This document shows positions 1-10,496 of a stretch of DNA of 64,000 nucleotides, one piece after another. The position numbers and the translations under genes were made by a program. Origin of the DNA: Amorphophallus konjac. Its lineage: Eukaryota > Streptophyta > Magnoliopsida > Alismatales > Araceae. The DNA is taken from assembly GCA_022559845.1 (NCBI GenBank), contig CM040128.1, positions 220,581,643 to 220,645,642 of the forward strand, read 5' to 3'. Under the pieces are notes generated by a model. That model made no database searches and was not told where the DNA came from. It saw only the letters and a program-made list of their open reading frames with translations. Position 1 is the stretch's first letter. The number at the start of each line of letters is the position of its first letter.

Positions 1-508
1 GAGGTTTGATCCTCTGGTTGTGTGAGTTACTTGGGAGTAACTGCACAGGGTTCCCTTTGCGACGTGCAACGGAAGGGAGATTGGTTCTCCAGTGTTTTTC
101 TTCTGGTTGATCAGAAGACTGAGGAAAGTGTTCTTCAGAGCAAGCTGTATGGCAGCGGTTGTTGCAGACTGAGTCTGCTGTGTGCGATTGAATATTGCAA
201 GGAAACCTTACTCTTCTGAGTAAGGGGTGGATGTAGATTGCGGATAGCAATCGAACCACCTAAAAATTTCCCTCTCTCTCTATGGTTTTTCTTGTTCACA
301 TTTGTGCTGCTCTCCATCTACTTGACACATTGCTTCTTTGTGGGTTGCTTTCTCAATCTCATTCCTTGTTTTAGGCATCTCTGTTGCCTGTCTTCGAAGT
401 CTTCTTCTCTGTAATTTGAGGGGTTGAGAAATTGTGTCTGAGTTTATCGAATTTTGGGAGTGAGCTATTCACCCCCCCCTTCTATCTCACTTTCCGCTGT
501 GCGTATCA
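1..508 (+). repeat. S1 5' LTR, 3' part
   Basis: This segment matches 43402-43908 along its whole length and ends at the same ...GCGTATCA boundary, two bases before a primer site. The left part of the LTR lies outside the window. Short ORFs here (22-219, and 432 up to the gag start) are not supported as genes. Confidence 0.9.
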
Positions 509-510
509 AT

Positions 511-522
511 TGGTATCAGAGC
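511..522 (+). other. S1 primer-binding site (tRNA-Met)
   Basis: TGGTATCAGAGC, complementary to the 3' end of initiator tRNA-Met, starts two bases after the LTR end, as usual for plant Copia elements. Confidence 0.9.
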
Positions 523-533
523 AGGTATTCACA

Positions 534-2208
534 ATGTGGTCCAATGGCCAGGATAACCCCAGATTTAATGCTCCTTTGAGCTACATGGCTGAGGGACAAT
601 CTATCAGCCGCCCTCCGTTCTTTGATGGTAACAGTTATCTTTTCTGGAAAAACAGGATGGAGGTATTCATCAGGGCGCAGAGCCACAAGCTGTGGAGGGT
701 GATCACTACAGGGCCATACGATCTACCACCGAACGAGGACGCGTGGACAGATGATCAAGTCAAGCTCTCGTCACTCAACTGGACGGCCCTGAACATCATC
801 TAATGTGAAGTACATCTAGACGAATATGCCCGCATCTCAGCTTGTAAGACGGCCAAGAAAATGTGGGATGCATTGGAATTAATCTATGAAGGTACATCTC
901 AAGTGAAAGCAACGAAGGTAAATCTCCTCACCTCTGAATATGAGATGTTTAAGATGAAACAAGAGGAGACCATAACTGAGATGTATGCCAGATTGTCATT
1001 GATTACGAATAGTCTTAAGGGGTTTGGGAAAGAGATATCTGAGGGAGATATTGTCAGGAAGATACTTAGATCTCTAACCCCGACATGGCACACTAAGGCC
1101 ACTGTGATAGAAGAGTCTAGGGATCTGTCGACCATGACAGTCACCGAACTTATAGGATCCCTTATGACGTATGAGATGAATTTCAAAAGGAATGGTGAAG
1201 GAAGCGACAGTAAGGACAAGAATATTGCCCTCAAGGTGTCCCGCAGCAAGGGAAGTAGCAGCAGTGGGAGTAGTAGCTGCGAGTCTGACGGACTGTCAGA
1301 CCTCTACCAGGAGAGCAAGCAAAGCTCAGTCGACAATTCAGAAAACTCTTAAGGACTAAGGGAAAGACTTTTAGAAGGAAGAAGTCATACCCCTCTGGTA
1401 AGAACTTTGATTCCAGCAATGATAAGAATAGAAGTGCCAATAAATTCACATGTTTTCATTGCAGGAAACCTGGACACATGAAAGGGGAGTGCCCTGATCT
1501 TCAGAAAAAGGGTCCTGACTTTCAGAAGAAGAGCTTGAATGTGCAGAAGAAGAAACCACAAGCAATGGTCTGCACGTGGAGCGATGAGAAAGAAGATCCG
1601 GAAGCCAATTCCTCAGAGGAGGACGAAGAAGGAATTTGCATGATGGCAAATAGCGAAGAGGAGGTAACAAATATCTTCGAAAATTTTTCTATTGATGATT
1701 GGGAAGATGCCTATGCTGAACTATTAGATAAGTTCAATTCAATGAGTAAAGAGCATAGGGTTCTGAAGAGAAAATTCAATGCTAATATTGAAGAACAAAC
1801 TTAAATCAGTGCGGAAAATCAGAAATTAAAAGAACAATTGGAAGAAATTACTTCTCTAAAGAAGGAAAATGAAAAGCACAAATTTGAGAACCAGGAAGTT
1901 CACTCATAGCTCAGCGAACTCAAGATAAAATTTGAAGACAGTCTGATTGGAAACAGTGTGATCACATAGAAGTATGAAGCCGTTAAGAAAGTGAACACTA
2001 AACTTCTAAAAAATTGTGAGTCTATGCAAAGAGAGCTGGAAGACAAACAAAAGATTTTAGAAAAATTTGTTCAAGGGAAAACGAATCTGGATTCTATACT
2101 AGGAACAAGGGTTAATTTCAACAAGGAGGGTTTAGGCTATAACCCAACTAACAAGAGACCCTTTCAGTTCAAGACCACTACCTTCTGCCCAGAGAAGGGA
2201 AAAGAAAA
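534..2208 (+). pseudogene. gag: S1 gag, N-terminal and middle part (broken)
   Basis: Translation from the ATG at 534, 12 bases after the primer site, gives a Copia-type gag (UBN2-like) with the PPFFDG..YLFWKNRM and LTSEYEMF blocks. A CCHC zinc knuckle (CX2CX4HX4C) lies at 1451-1492. It is followed by a lysine/glutamate-rich coiled coil (about 1680-2090), as in Sirevirus gag proteins, and a conserved NFNKEGLGYNP motif at about 2114. In-frame stops at 801-803, about 1801 and others, and a frame change near 1350, show it is dead. At 2208 the frame is cut by E1 and resumes, still in frame, at 15651. Confidence 0.85.
2204..2208. repeat. Candidate left target-site duplication of E1 (GAAAA)
   Basis: GAAAA directly precedes the E1 LTR end and recurs at 15651-15655, where S1 gag resumes in frame. 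The right-hand LTR would end canonically (CA) three bases earlier, at 15647, so the exact TSD is slightly uncertain. Confidence 0.6.
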
Positions 2209-3830
2209 TGATGCGGGACGGACCACAGACTCGACTCCAATTGAAATGCGATCATTGGACTCTATGCAAGCTCGCGATCGTCCCCAACGAGGGAAGCGTC
2301 GGACGTGCGCGGTTGAGAAACCGACAAAGAGCTAGGGTGGTCAACTCACAAATTCATGCCCGGATCGGGTCACGGGACGGTCTCGCTCTCTCTCGCAGCA
2401 GCGGTGATATAAAAAGTATAGCGAGCTACGATCCTAGCATGCTCTCTAGCAGCGGCATAAAGAAATATATACGAAATAAAGCAAATGCCAAGTCAGGAAC
2501 GAACACGATACCTCCACGTTCTCGGCGTGGGGAAGACGACGCCGGCCGAACTCGTACTCCCGGAACAATTACTACACAATAATTACAGCAAGGTAATTTC
2601 ACTGCCCACTCCACGCAGGGAGGTAAAGGGCGACACAGCAGGACCCGGGAGTAGCGGTTTCGGGTTAATGGGCAGCTTCCTGTGTTGCTTCGGCTACACG
2701 CGTACGCGAAATCGTGGGCCCACGTGCTGGTCAGTGGGGCCGCGTGGGACCGGGGTGGCACCATTGTGGTGGGGACGCCCGGAGGAGCGCTCCTTGGGAC
2801 GGCGGTACGCTGGTTCACCGGCCGGAGGCCGGGCGGCTCCGATCTTCACTCATCGGAGTTGCTGCCCACGGATCTGAATTCTGTTTCAGACCCGCGCGTC
2901 CCGACAAAATCTACTGCTTCGGTCACTCCCGACGTCGGATCAACGCACAAGAGGTATCGATGGAAAGCTGACTTGAAATCCTTCGATCTTGGGCCAGAGA
3001 AAGAAATTTGAATTTCCCGTTGATGGCTTTTATCGAATTTTCAAGCTGCTGGCTCACAGGATCTGAAAACTCAGGGTAGATTTGAGTTTTCCTGAGAGTT
3101 GACATTGACAGTGATGTAGCCCTTCGATTCAGCTTTTGAGACCTTCATGAAAGTTGTAGAGGACAAAGAGAGGAAAACGGGGATATATCTTATGAAAAGT
3201 TTGGTGAAAGTTTCAATTTTTTTGGGATTTTATACTGACTCGGGGTCGGATCTGGACATCAGAAACAGAACTGAAGTTGGGGAAAAGACACAATTTATAA
3301 AAATAGGTAGACGGCTTTTGAAATTCTACGAAACTTTGTAGAGGATGGGGATGGTGGAAATAACCTCCAATAAATTTGGGGATTCAAACAAAAATCAAGA
3401 AGTGGGTCGAAAGGGGGAAGAACTAAGCTTCTGCTACATAGATCTGAAAAGGGACAGATCAGGAAGACAAAAAGACACGAAAATAGAAAAATATAAAAGG
3501 TAGGTTAAATGATGGTATAATTTTACTGGAGGGTGGTGATCAAGTGGGGAACCAACCCTGAAAATCACAACTCCATAGGATGTTGGAGTTGGGATTTAAA
3601 AATCCCGGAGTGAACCTTTGTCCAGTAGAACAGAACCTTGGACAGTACTTCGGAAGCGGCTTCGCGGCTCGATGGCGGCACGAACGGCGGCGGCGGCACC
3701 AGAGATGAATCTAGAGATAGAGGGGCTAAGATAGAAGGGGTTTCCACCCTGAAATCTTGAAGGAGGAGTAAGAACACCAGGGAGAGAGGGGAGGAGTAAA
3801 ACCACAAACCACACAAATAAGCCACTCAAA
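2209..3830 (-). repeat. E1 3' LTR, lacking its first ~580 bases
   Basis: It aligns with 13478 to about 15062 and shares the terminal TGATGCGGGAC (plus-strand reading). Similarity stops at about 3830. The region with the TATA motif in the other copy (15133-15140) is missing here. ORFs at 2208-3862 are shadows that recur at equivalent places in the other LTR. Confidence 0.8.
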
Positions 3831-5099
3831 ACAAACCATACAAAAAAAACTGACTCATGCACGACCCCTAGACTTCAGGTGGTGGTGACATCAACCCCAC
3901 TAAGTGATTGCATCCTGAACATCGGTAGACTCCTCCAGAGCTTCGTACTCATCAATGAGTTCCGGACCAGCCTCGTAACTGACAGTCACAAGCCCAGAAG
4001 GTGAGGGTTCTCCAACCCCTAGGGCTAGTGTGGCACGAGTGGGACATTGGTTGGCAAAGTGGCCAAACCCATGACAATGAAAACACTGTAGATGGGACCT
4101 ACTACTCTCTCTGATGAGAGGGCCCTTACCCTTATCCTCCCGACGGACAGGGGGTGTAGGCAACAGGGGTGGAGCTATAGGTGCCGTGGGCAATAGGGGT
4201 GGGGGTGTTGGTGCCTGAGGGCGGGCAATGGGTGCCGGGGGTTGGGATGGAGGTAGATCCTGGGGTGGGGGAGGGCGAGGCCGTGGAGCGAAATGCTCCT
4301 GACGGGTGGGCTCCTGAGATTGAGCCATGGGGGCCCGCTGAGGTGGACCTAAAGAGTGACGGGACTCGGTACTACGAACAGGGGTGGGGCCCGACCGATG
4401 GCTAGGCTCGAACTCTCCCTCAAATTGCTCTAACTCGAGAGCAACCTGATATGCTTCTTCCAACGTCTTGGCATTACGGCGGAAAAGCTCATACTGGTAA
4501 TGGGGCCGCAATCCACGTCGAAAGCGGGAAACGGGCATGGTACTCTCCTCCGTGACACCACATCGCAGAAAGTACTCTTCAAATTCAACGATATATTCAG
4601 AGACAGACTGGTCTCCCTGGCTAAGACTCTGCCAACTATCGATGAGCCGCTGACGGCACGTGGGAGGAAGGTACTTCTGCCGAAGCTTAAGTTTCATTTC
4701 GCCCCATGTATCAATCGAGGGCTCTAGCCGTTGAAAGAACAGGCTCTCTACATTCTTCCAATAGGTTTGTGCCTATCCCATGAGCTTCATGGTAGCGAAT
4801 CGGATCCTTCGACTCTCCGACATATCGTACCAATCGAAGTATCGGACCATGCCGAACTCCCAATCTAGGTAGACTTTCGGATCCAAAGGCCCGTAAAAAA
4901 TGGGAGGATCCGCTCGCACGGTCTTAAGGACCCTATCGTCCTCCTCATCTCTTTGTGGTTGGAGGCCACGACGGCATTGACCATACCCCTCATAGGCGTT
5001 ATCGGACCCATAGTCCTCGAGACCAAGGTCACGGCGCGGTAGTTCGGGGACCCGAGGAGGGGCGGGTGGAGGAGCACGTGGTGACTGAGGAGCATGTGC

Positions 5100-5155
5100 G
5101 GGCGGGTCCTGGGCCACATGGACGGGCGGGTCCTGGGCCACATGGACGGGCTGGG
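5100..5155. repeat. Short tandem repeat inside E1 gag
   Basis: Two adjacent copies of a 24-base unit containing GTCCTGGGCCACATGGAC encode repeated VAQDPP-type residues in the gag linker. Confidence 0.8.
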
Positions 5156-5173
5156 CCTGGGCTATGGGAATGG

Positions 5174-5178
5174 CTTGG
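5174..5178. repeat. Left target-site duplication of N1 (CTTGG)
   Basis: CTTGG stands immediately before the TG of the N1 5' LTR and again immediately after the CA of the 3' LTR, at 12872-12876. Confidence 0.95.
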
Positions 5179-7553
5179 TGATGGGGGCATCCCTTGCCCC
5201 ACCACTTTTTTCGAAGCTCAGTTAGATCGTCGGCATGCGTCATTATGTTCCCCACATGTTTTTGAGTCTAGTCATGTAATTTTCATACTTTCTTTGAGTC
5301 ATAAACTATGTAATTTTTCATTTATTTGAGTCTAGTACCTAGGTATAAGGGTCATTTACCTAAGTCTTGAGTCATGTAGTTAATTAAGCAGTCTAATGGG
5401 CCCAACTAATGGGCTAGGCCCAAGGGCGCCCCTCCCTTGGACTACTTTGGTCATTAGTTAGTTTGTCAGGGTCACTATGGTCATATGAAAGTATGGAGCC
5501 TATAAATAGGCCTCCCCTCCCTCTCATTGTAACAACTTTTATGATCAATTCAAAAAAATCAAGTGTGTCTTAGTGTTATTGGAGAGGATTCTCCACTTCT
5601 CTCTCTCTCTCTCTATTGGGGTGGATTCCCCTCTTTCCTCTCTCTTCTCTCTCTCTTCTCTCTCTCCCCAAGGAGGAGGTCGCCCCCCTCTCTCTCTCCT
5701 CCTCTCCCAACCACCTCCACTCTCCCACCTACCCCAATTAAGGCTTCTCCTATTCCCCACACCCCCCATTACTCCACCCTTGTTCCAAGAGAGCCCCACC
5801 CAATTCACATACCACCCTCCAACCCCCAACCACCCAATACCCATTCCCAAAGCAACCTTCCCACTACCCCAAGCACCCTTCCACCTCCCTAGGCCATTTG
5901 AAGTTCAAACTCACCTTCCCTCCACCCACTTGTGCCCCCCCTCACCTTCCCCTCTCCCACCAAGCCCCAAATTCGCAGCTCCTCTCTCACCCATAGCAAA
6001 CACCCCCTTCCAGCCCCCATTCTCCCCTTCCCACACTTTGAAACACCCCCTCCCAGACCCCCTCACAGCTGGGGGTTGCCCCTATACACAACCACCTCAT
6101 TTCCCCTCCCATCTACCACATTCCCCATTACCTACCACCACACTCTCAAGTTCTGGTTGCGGGCAGCAGATTGGCCGCAGGTTACAGAGGCCACCCCATC
6201 GTCCCCTGGGAGCTTCAGGTGGCATACCATACATCGAAGGAAGTGTCTACAAGTCATCTTTCCAACGGTGGTGGTGCCGCATCCATCCGAGCTCGGAGCT
6301 GACTGGAGGAGCAATTCTCGCCTGACTGCGCAAAGTGTCTCCGACAGGAAACCAAAACCTGAGTGGAGGATCTACTGCGACAATCCTACTGGGAATCTGA
6401 GCAAGAGTTCTTCATCAAACATATTCTACTCCAAGTCTTCTTTCATCCCCAAAAAGCAGATCTCCGTTTGGCATCCGGATCTAGAAGTTATCAATTTTCT
6501 CCCTCGGGTACGCGGTTCTGCTTCTACTCAGTCTGCACCGACCCTTCCTCAGTGTTCAGCGTCTACCGGCTGACCCCGACAACATCTGGCATCCCCGTTG
6601 GTCTTTCTTCGAAGAGGACTTGTCAACGGTTCCAACGACTCCAGAGGCACCTGATTTGGAGCTCTGGAGTGATCGTGGAAGTCTCTTCTTCCTGCTGTTG
6701 TGATCCTGAAGCAGTCAGAACTGAAACATGTTCCCATGTTCAAGCTCCTACTCCGACCAGCAGCGGTGCCCGCAGAAATTGGAAAAATTCTGAAGTCATC
6801 CTGATCCAGTTACGAAGATTTCCCCACTTGCCCCACCATCATAAAAAATCAGGAGAGGTCGCAGAGGTGCCATCTTCGACTGTTGGTCCCTGATTCCAGA
6901 ACGTGGACAGAATCGGCGTCGGCGGCCTTTCATCACTTCTAGCTCGAATTCCCCGCCCCGCTTGGCCGGATGAAGGCCCCTCCCTACGTGGACGTAGTAT
7001 TGAGTGTAACCTCATAATCCCCACCCCAAGATCCCCCCCTTGCAAGGGGTGTAGTTCATGTATTAATTCAGGTCGCAGGTTTGAAGCTCCGTCGACGCGG
7101 CGTGCGGGTGCATACCCACGCCTCCCCGCTCGCCCCCGTTTCCGGCCGGAGTCGGCGTCTTCACGCCGGCTAGGTGAGCCTCGGTCCCTCTCTTGGCTGG
7201 TTTCAATTCATTGCTAGCATAGTATTATCACCATTGTTTCGTCGGACGGTGAATGAGAGCTCGGCCCTAAATTGCTAGTGCCGTGAGTGACCACCGCGGG
7301 CGAGTTGTGAGTGAACCATTACATCCCACACCCTTGGTGTGCTGGCCGCCTATGATTTGGGCATCCCAGGCCCATTTGGGGTTCTCCCCAAGCTAGCCAA
7401 CCTTTGGAGCCTCAAGGACCCGCCTCGGACCCTCTCCATCATCGCCAAGTTACCTTCGGGCACTAATGTGCGCCAAGCGAGTGAGCTCGCTAGTGTGAGT
7501 CCGTTGCCCAACTTGAATGCTTGCAAAATAGGTCCAAGTGTGGTTTCACATCA
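5179..7553 (+). repeat. N1 5' LTR
   Basis: This is the direct repeat partner of 10497-12871, with TG...CA ends. A promoter-like TATAAATAGG lies at 5501-5510, followed by a long CT-rich tract (about 5590-5720) that creates spurious proline/serine-rich ORFs (for example 5573-6325). Confidence 0.95.
5501..5510 (+). promoter_or_regulatory. TATA box of the N1 5' LTR
   Basis: TATAAATAGG, also at 10819-10828 in the 3' LTR, is followed by a pyrimidine-rich leader. This is the layout expected at a U3/R boundary. Confidence 0.7.
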
Positions 7554-7555
7554 AG

Positions 7556-7567
7556 TGGTATCAGAGC
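7556..7567 (+). other. N1 primer-binding site (tRNA-Met)
   Basis: TGGTATCAGAGC begins two bases after the 5' LTR end. Confidence 0.92.
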
Positions 7568-7651
7568 AAGTTCATAACTTGTCTCTATCAAGTTGGTCCT
7601 AGGGCATGTTTATGCATTTAGAGTCCTCGGTTGCATCTCTTGTCCACTAGT

Positions 7652-10399
7652 ATGGCCACCTCTTACCGACCTTACCAATCGGCCCTCTCCATAAGTCCAA
7701 ACCACCAAAGGATGCCTACCACTAACACACATAACCTCTCTGGACATGTCAACTACCTCATGAAGGCCTTGACCTATGCCAATGAGCGGCTTGATAACAT
7801 ATCGGCTCGACTCAACCAACTTGGAGAAAATGGTCCCGCCCCAAGGGCGGATGATAGAAGGACGTGTCCCCCACCTCCCACCTTTGATGGAACTCATCCT
7901 AGTGACTATTTGGATTGGGAGGCTTCCATGGACCATTACTTCACTTAGTATCCCATGACCGATAACGAGAAAGTCCAATTTACCAAATCACAACTTACCA
8001 AATGGGCTCAAACCTATTGGCTACAAATTGTCGGGCTAAGGATAATTAGAAGGGAAGATCCCATCACCACTTGGGTAAACATGAAGGAGCAACTTAGGGC
8101 TAGTTATGTGTCCCCTTCCTACTCGGATCACCAAAGCCCAAGGAGCACTTCAACTCCACCATTCCCATCCGGCCAACCCAAGACTCCAATTCCCCAATTC
8201 CACACAATGCAACCAAAACCCCATTCCACAACCCACATTACCCAAGCCCCTTTGACCACCCCTCACCTCACCCCTTCTCAAAAGGGAAAGAGCCCAATGG
8301 AGATAGAAGTGAGTGAAATAACCCCGGGTAAGTGCGAGCCGGAATGTTATAGGTGCCACCAATTGGGGCACATCGCCGGACAATGCCCCACAGGGAAGCA
8401 TCTTCCTATGTCCCTAGTGGTTGAAACATCTCCCACCCCGACCACCATTACCCCGCCATCGTTCCCCAACAAGGACACTCCACCCAAGGACAATCTCTCC
8501 AAAACCCCTCAACCCACCCATCTTCCTCTTCCTACCCCAACCCAACCCCAACCTAGACCTCCACTACTTCCCTTACCAATCCCAACCCAAGCCCATACTT
8601 GTTCACCACCTCGGGTGCACCATGCACCGACTATCACCAATTCCCCCGCATTAGATCTACCCAACACATTATCATTAGAAGTTGAAACCCATACACCCAC
8701 CCACATGGAAAGGGATGCTAGTCCGGATCCACAACCAACCATAAAGGAAATCCAAGCACCTCCACTTCCACCCACCTCTCCTAGTCCGGATTCTCAAGAG
8801 CCACACCCCCTCACCGTGAATGAGTCCATACTTCAATGGCTCAAGCAAGGCCCCCGCGTCCCTAGTTCAACCCCACACCTCTCACCCATGGGACATCAAT
8901 CCCAAATTGTGGCCCTCCCCTCCTTTCACACCACGATCCAATCCTATTATGAGATAGAGGGTTGGGATGATCTCCTCAAGGGTCTAGAGTGGCAATTAGA
9001 CTTGACTTGTTTGTTGACTCTAGGGACAGACCGACCCAAGAGCCTTGACCTCATCCATCCATGCATTGGGTCTATCACCTCGGTTTGCACTATTGGTTGC
9101 TACACTAGTGACCTCCTTTTTCTTCTCCCCATAGTGGAAGAGCCCATCCCAGTCCACTCCCCTACCATTGTGATTCCTAGAACCTTGACCAACCAACCCA
9201 CCCCATACACCGGCCCAACCATTTCACTAGAAGAGGGCGACTCACCACCATATGAGGATCTTGAGGACATGGAGTACCCCTATCTAGGTGACCCTTACCA
9301 TGATCCCTTTGACCCTTTCCTATGGGAGTCTAGTTCCCCATGTGACCCACTCACCTTATTCACCACCCACCTTACCCTACCCTTACCACCCATGTTGAAC
9401 CAAACCCCTCCCTTCCTAGACTCGGGTTACACCATGGGAGCCTTGACCATAGGTAACATACACCTTGGGATTGATGAATTGCCCCACTCCATGATGACCC
9501 CCTTCTTAGAACCCTTTGATCCATACGAGTGGAAGCTCATGGGCCATCCCACACCCATGCACATGGAAGTCCTCTCTAGGATAGAAATGCATAAGTCTTG
9601 GCACAACACACCACTTGCCATGATTAGAAAGTCGGGTCCATTCATTCACATCATCCACATGTCAAGTAGGAAGCATGAGTGGTCCCTATTTGGGTGTAAC
9701 GGTCCTCCCCAATTCACCATTGGTCTTATGTATGCTAGGAGCCTACATGGGTGTCCGGGTCCTCCAACTTTCACTCATAAGAGGGACACCTATGGATGCC
9801 CCGGTCCTCCCAAATCATTCAAAGTCTTCATAACATCAATGCACGATAGGTCTATATGTGGTTGCCCTGGATCACCTTTGCATACCACACCTTGTCCACT
9901 CACACTGCATCATAGTGCATGGCATATAAGCAAGTATCAAGCAACAAGCGGTGAGATTCACAACAAGCGGGCAAAAACTCATGGGCGCCACTTGGAATTC
10001 CAAGTTGGTAACTTGACGATGATGACTTTGGAGTGGCTCTACCCTAGGGTCACCTCCAATTTGAGGACACGAGGACTTAGACTTTGCCAAGTTCTGAGTG
10101 ATTTTGGGAACCCGACTTGCGGGTTGGACTTACCGATGGGTTTTGGGATTCATCCCATTTCTCATGTAGCGGATCCGGCACCCTCTAAGGGCACCGCGGT
10201 GGATCCTAGTGAGTGCCTTGAGCTTATACCTATCCTTGCAAGAGACATCCTCAGAGTGCCACCACAAATTAGCCTGAGAGCCAGACGTGAGCACACGGTG
10301 GCAATACTAGGCAAGCAAGACCTCATAGCCAGCATGAGGGTGTGTCCGAGCCACTTTGAAAAGCTGAAGCGCCATTCCCCGGCTATGGACGCGGGTTGA
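7652..10399 (+). pseudogene. gag: N1 gag-derived ORF with a ~650-residue orphan extension
   Basis: From the ATG at 7652 (first Met downstream of the primer site giving a gag-like start, MATSYRP), the frame runs to 10399 with a single in-frame TAG at 7946-7948. G3 gag has Trp at that place, so TGG to TAG is likely. The first 150 residues match G3 gag blocks (FDGTHPSDYLDWE, QTYWLQI.GLR.I), but most of the gag domain is deleted after residue 160. A CCHC knuckle (CYRCHQLGHIAGQC) sits at 8345-8386. The remaining 2 kb is proline/threonine-rich, open to the end, and carries three GCPGPP/GCPGSP-type repeats near 9750-9870. Nothing in it resembles pol. Whether the extension is translated is unknown; its C-rich composition alone lowers stop frequency. 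Confidence 0.7.
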
Positions 10400-10496
10400 G
10401 TTTGGAGTTCGTGGTTCGCTCGGAGCTGCATTTTGCGTACTACTACCCCGGTGGATCCATACTCGACGGGGTCGAGTTCTCCCCACCCCGGGGGTA

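Larger units (their letters stand above)
3900..5178 (-). pseudogene. gag: E1 gag, C-terminal part
   Basis: The minus-strand frame from 5178 to the stop at 3900 encodes a Gypsy gag. It has the YLDWEFGMVRYF and RQKYLPP..RQRLIDSWQSL..G..SVSEYI blocks of the retrotransposon-gag family, then a proline-rich linker, then a CCHC knuckle (CFHCHGFGHFANQC) at 4044-4085. One in-frame TAG at 4773-4775 interrupts it. The N-terminal part lies beyond N1, at 12877-13145; removing N1 and one CTTGG copy joins the two parts in frame. After 3900 a protease would be expected but none is seen. Confidence 0.85.

Noticed and set aside
5573..6325. Long Pro/Ser-rich ORF, repeated at 10891-12018
   Set aside because: Both lie at the same place in the two N1 LTRs, are caused by the CT-rich leader, differ in length and frame, and have no domain.
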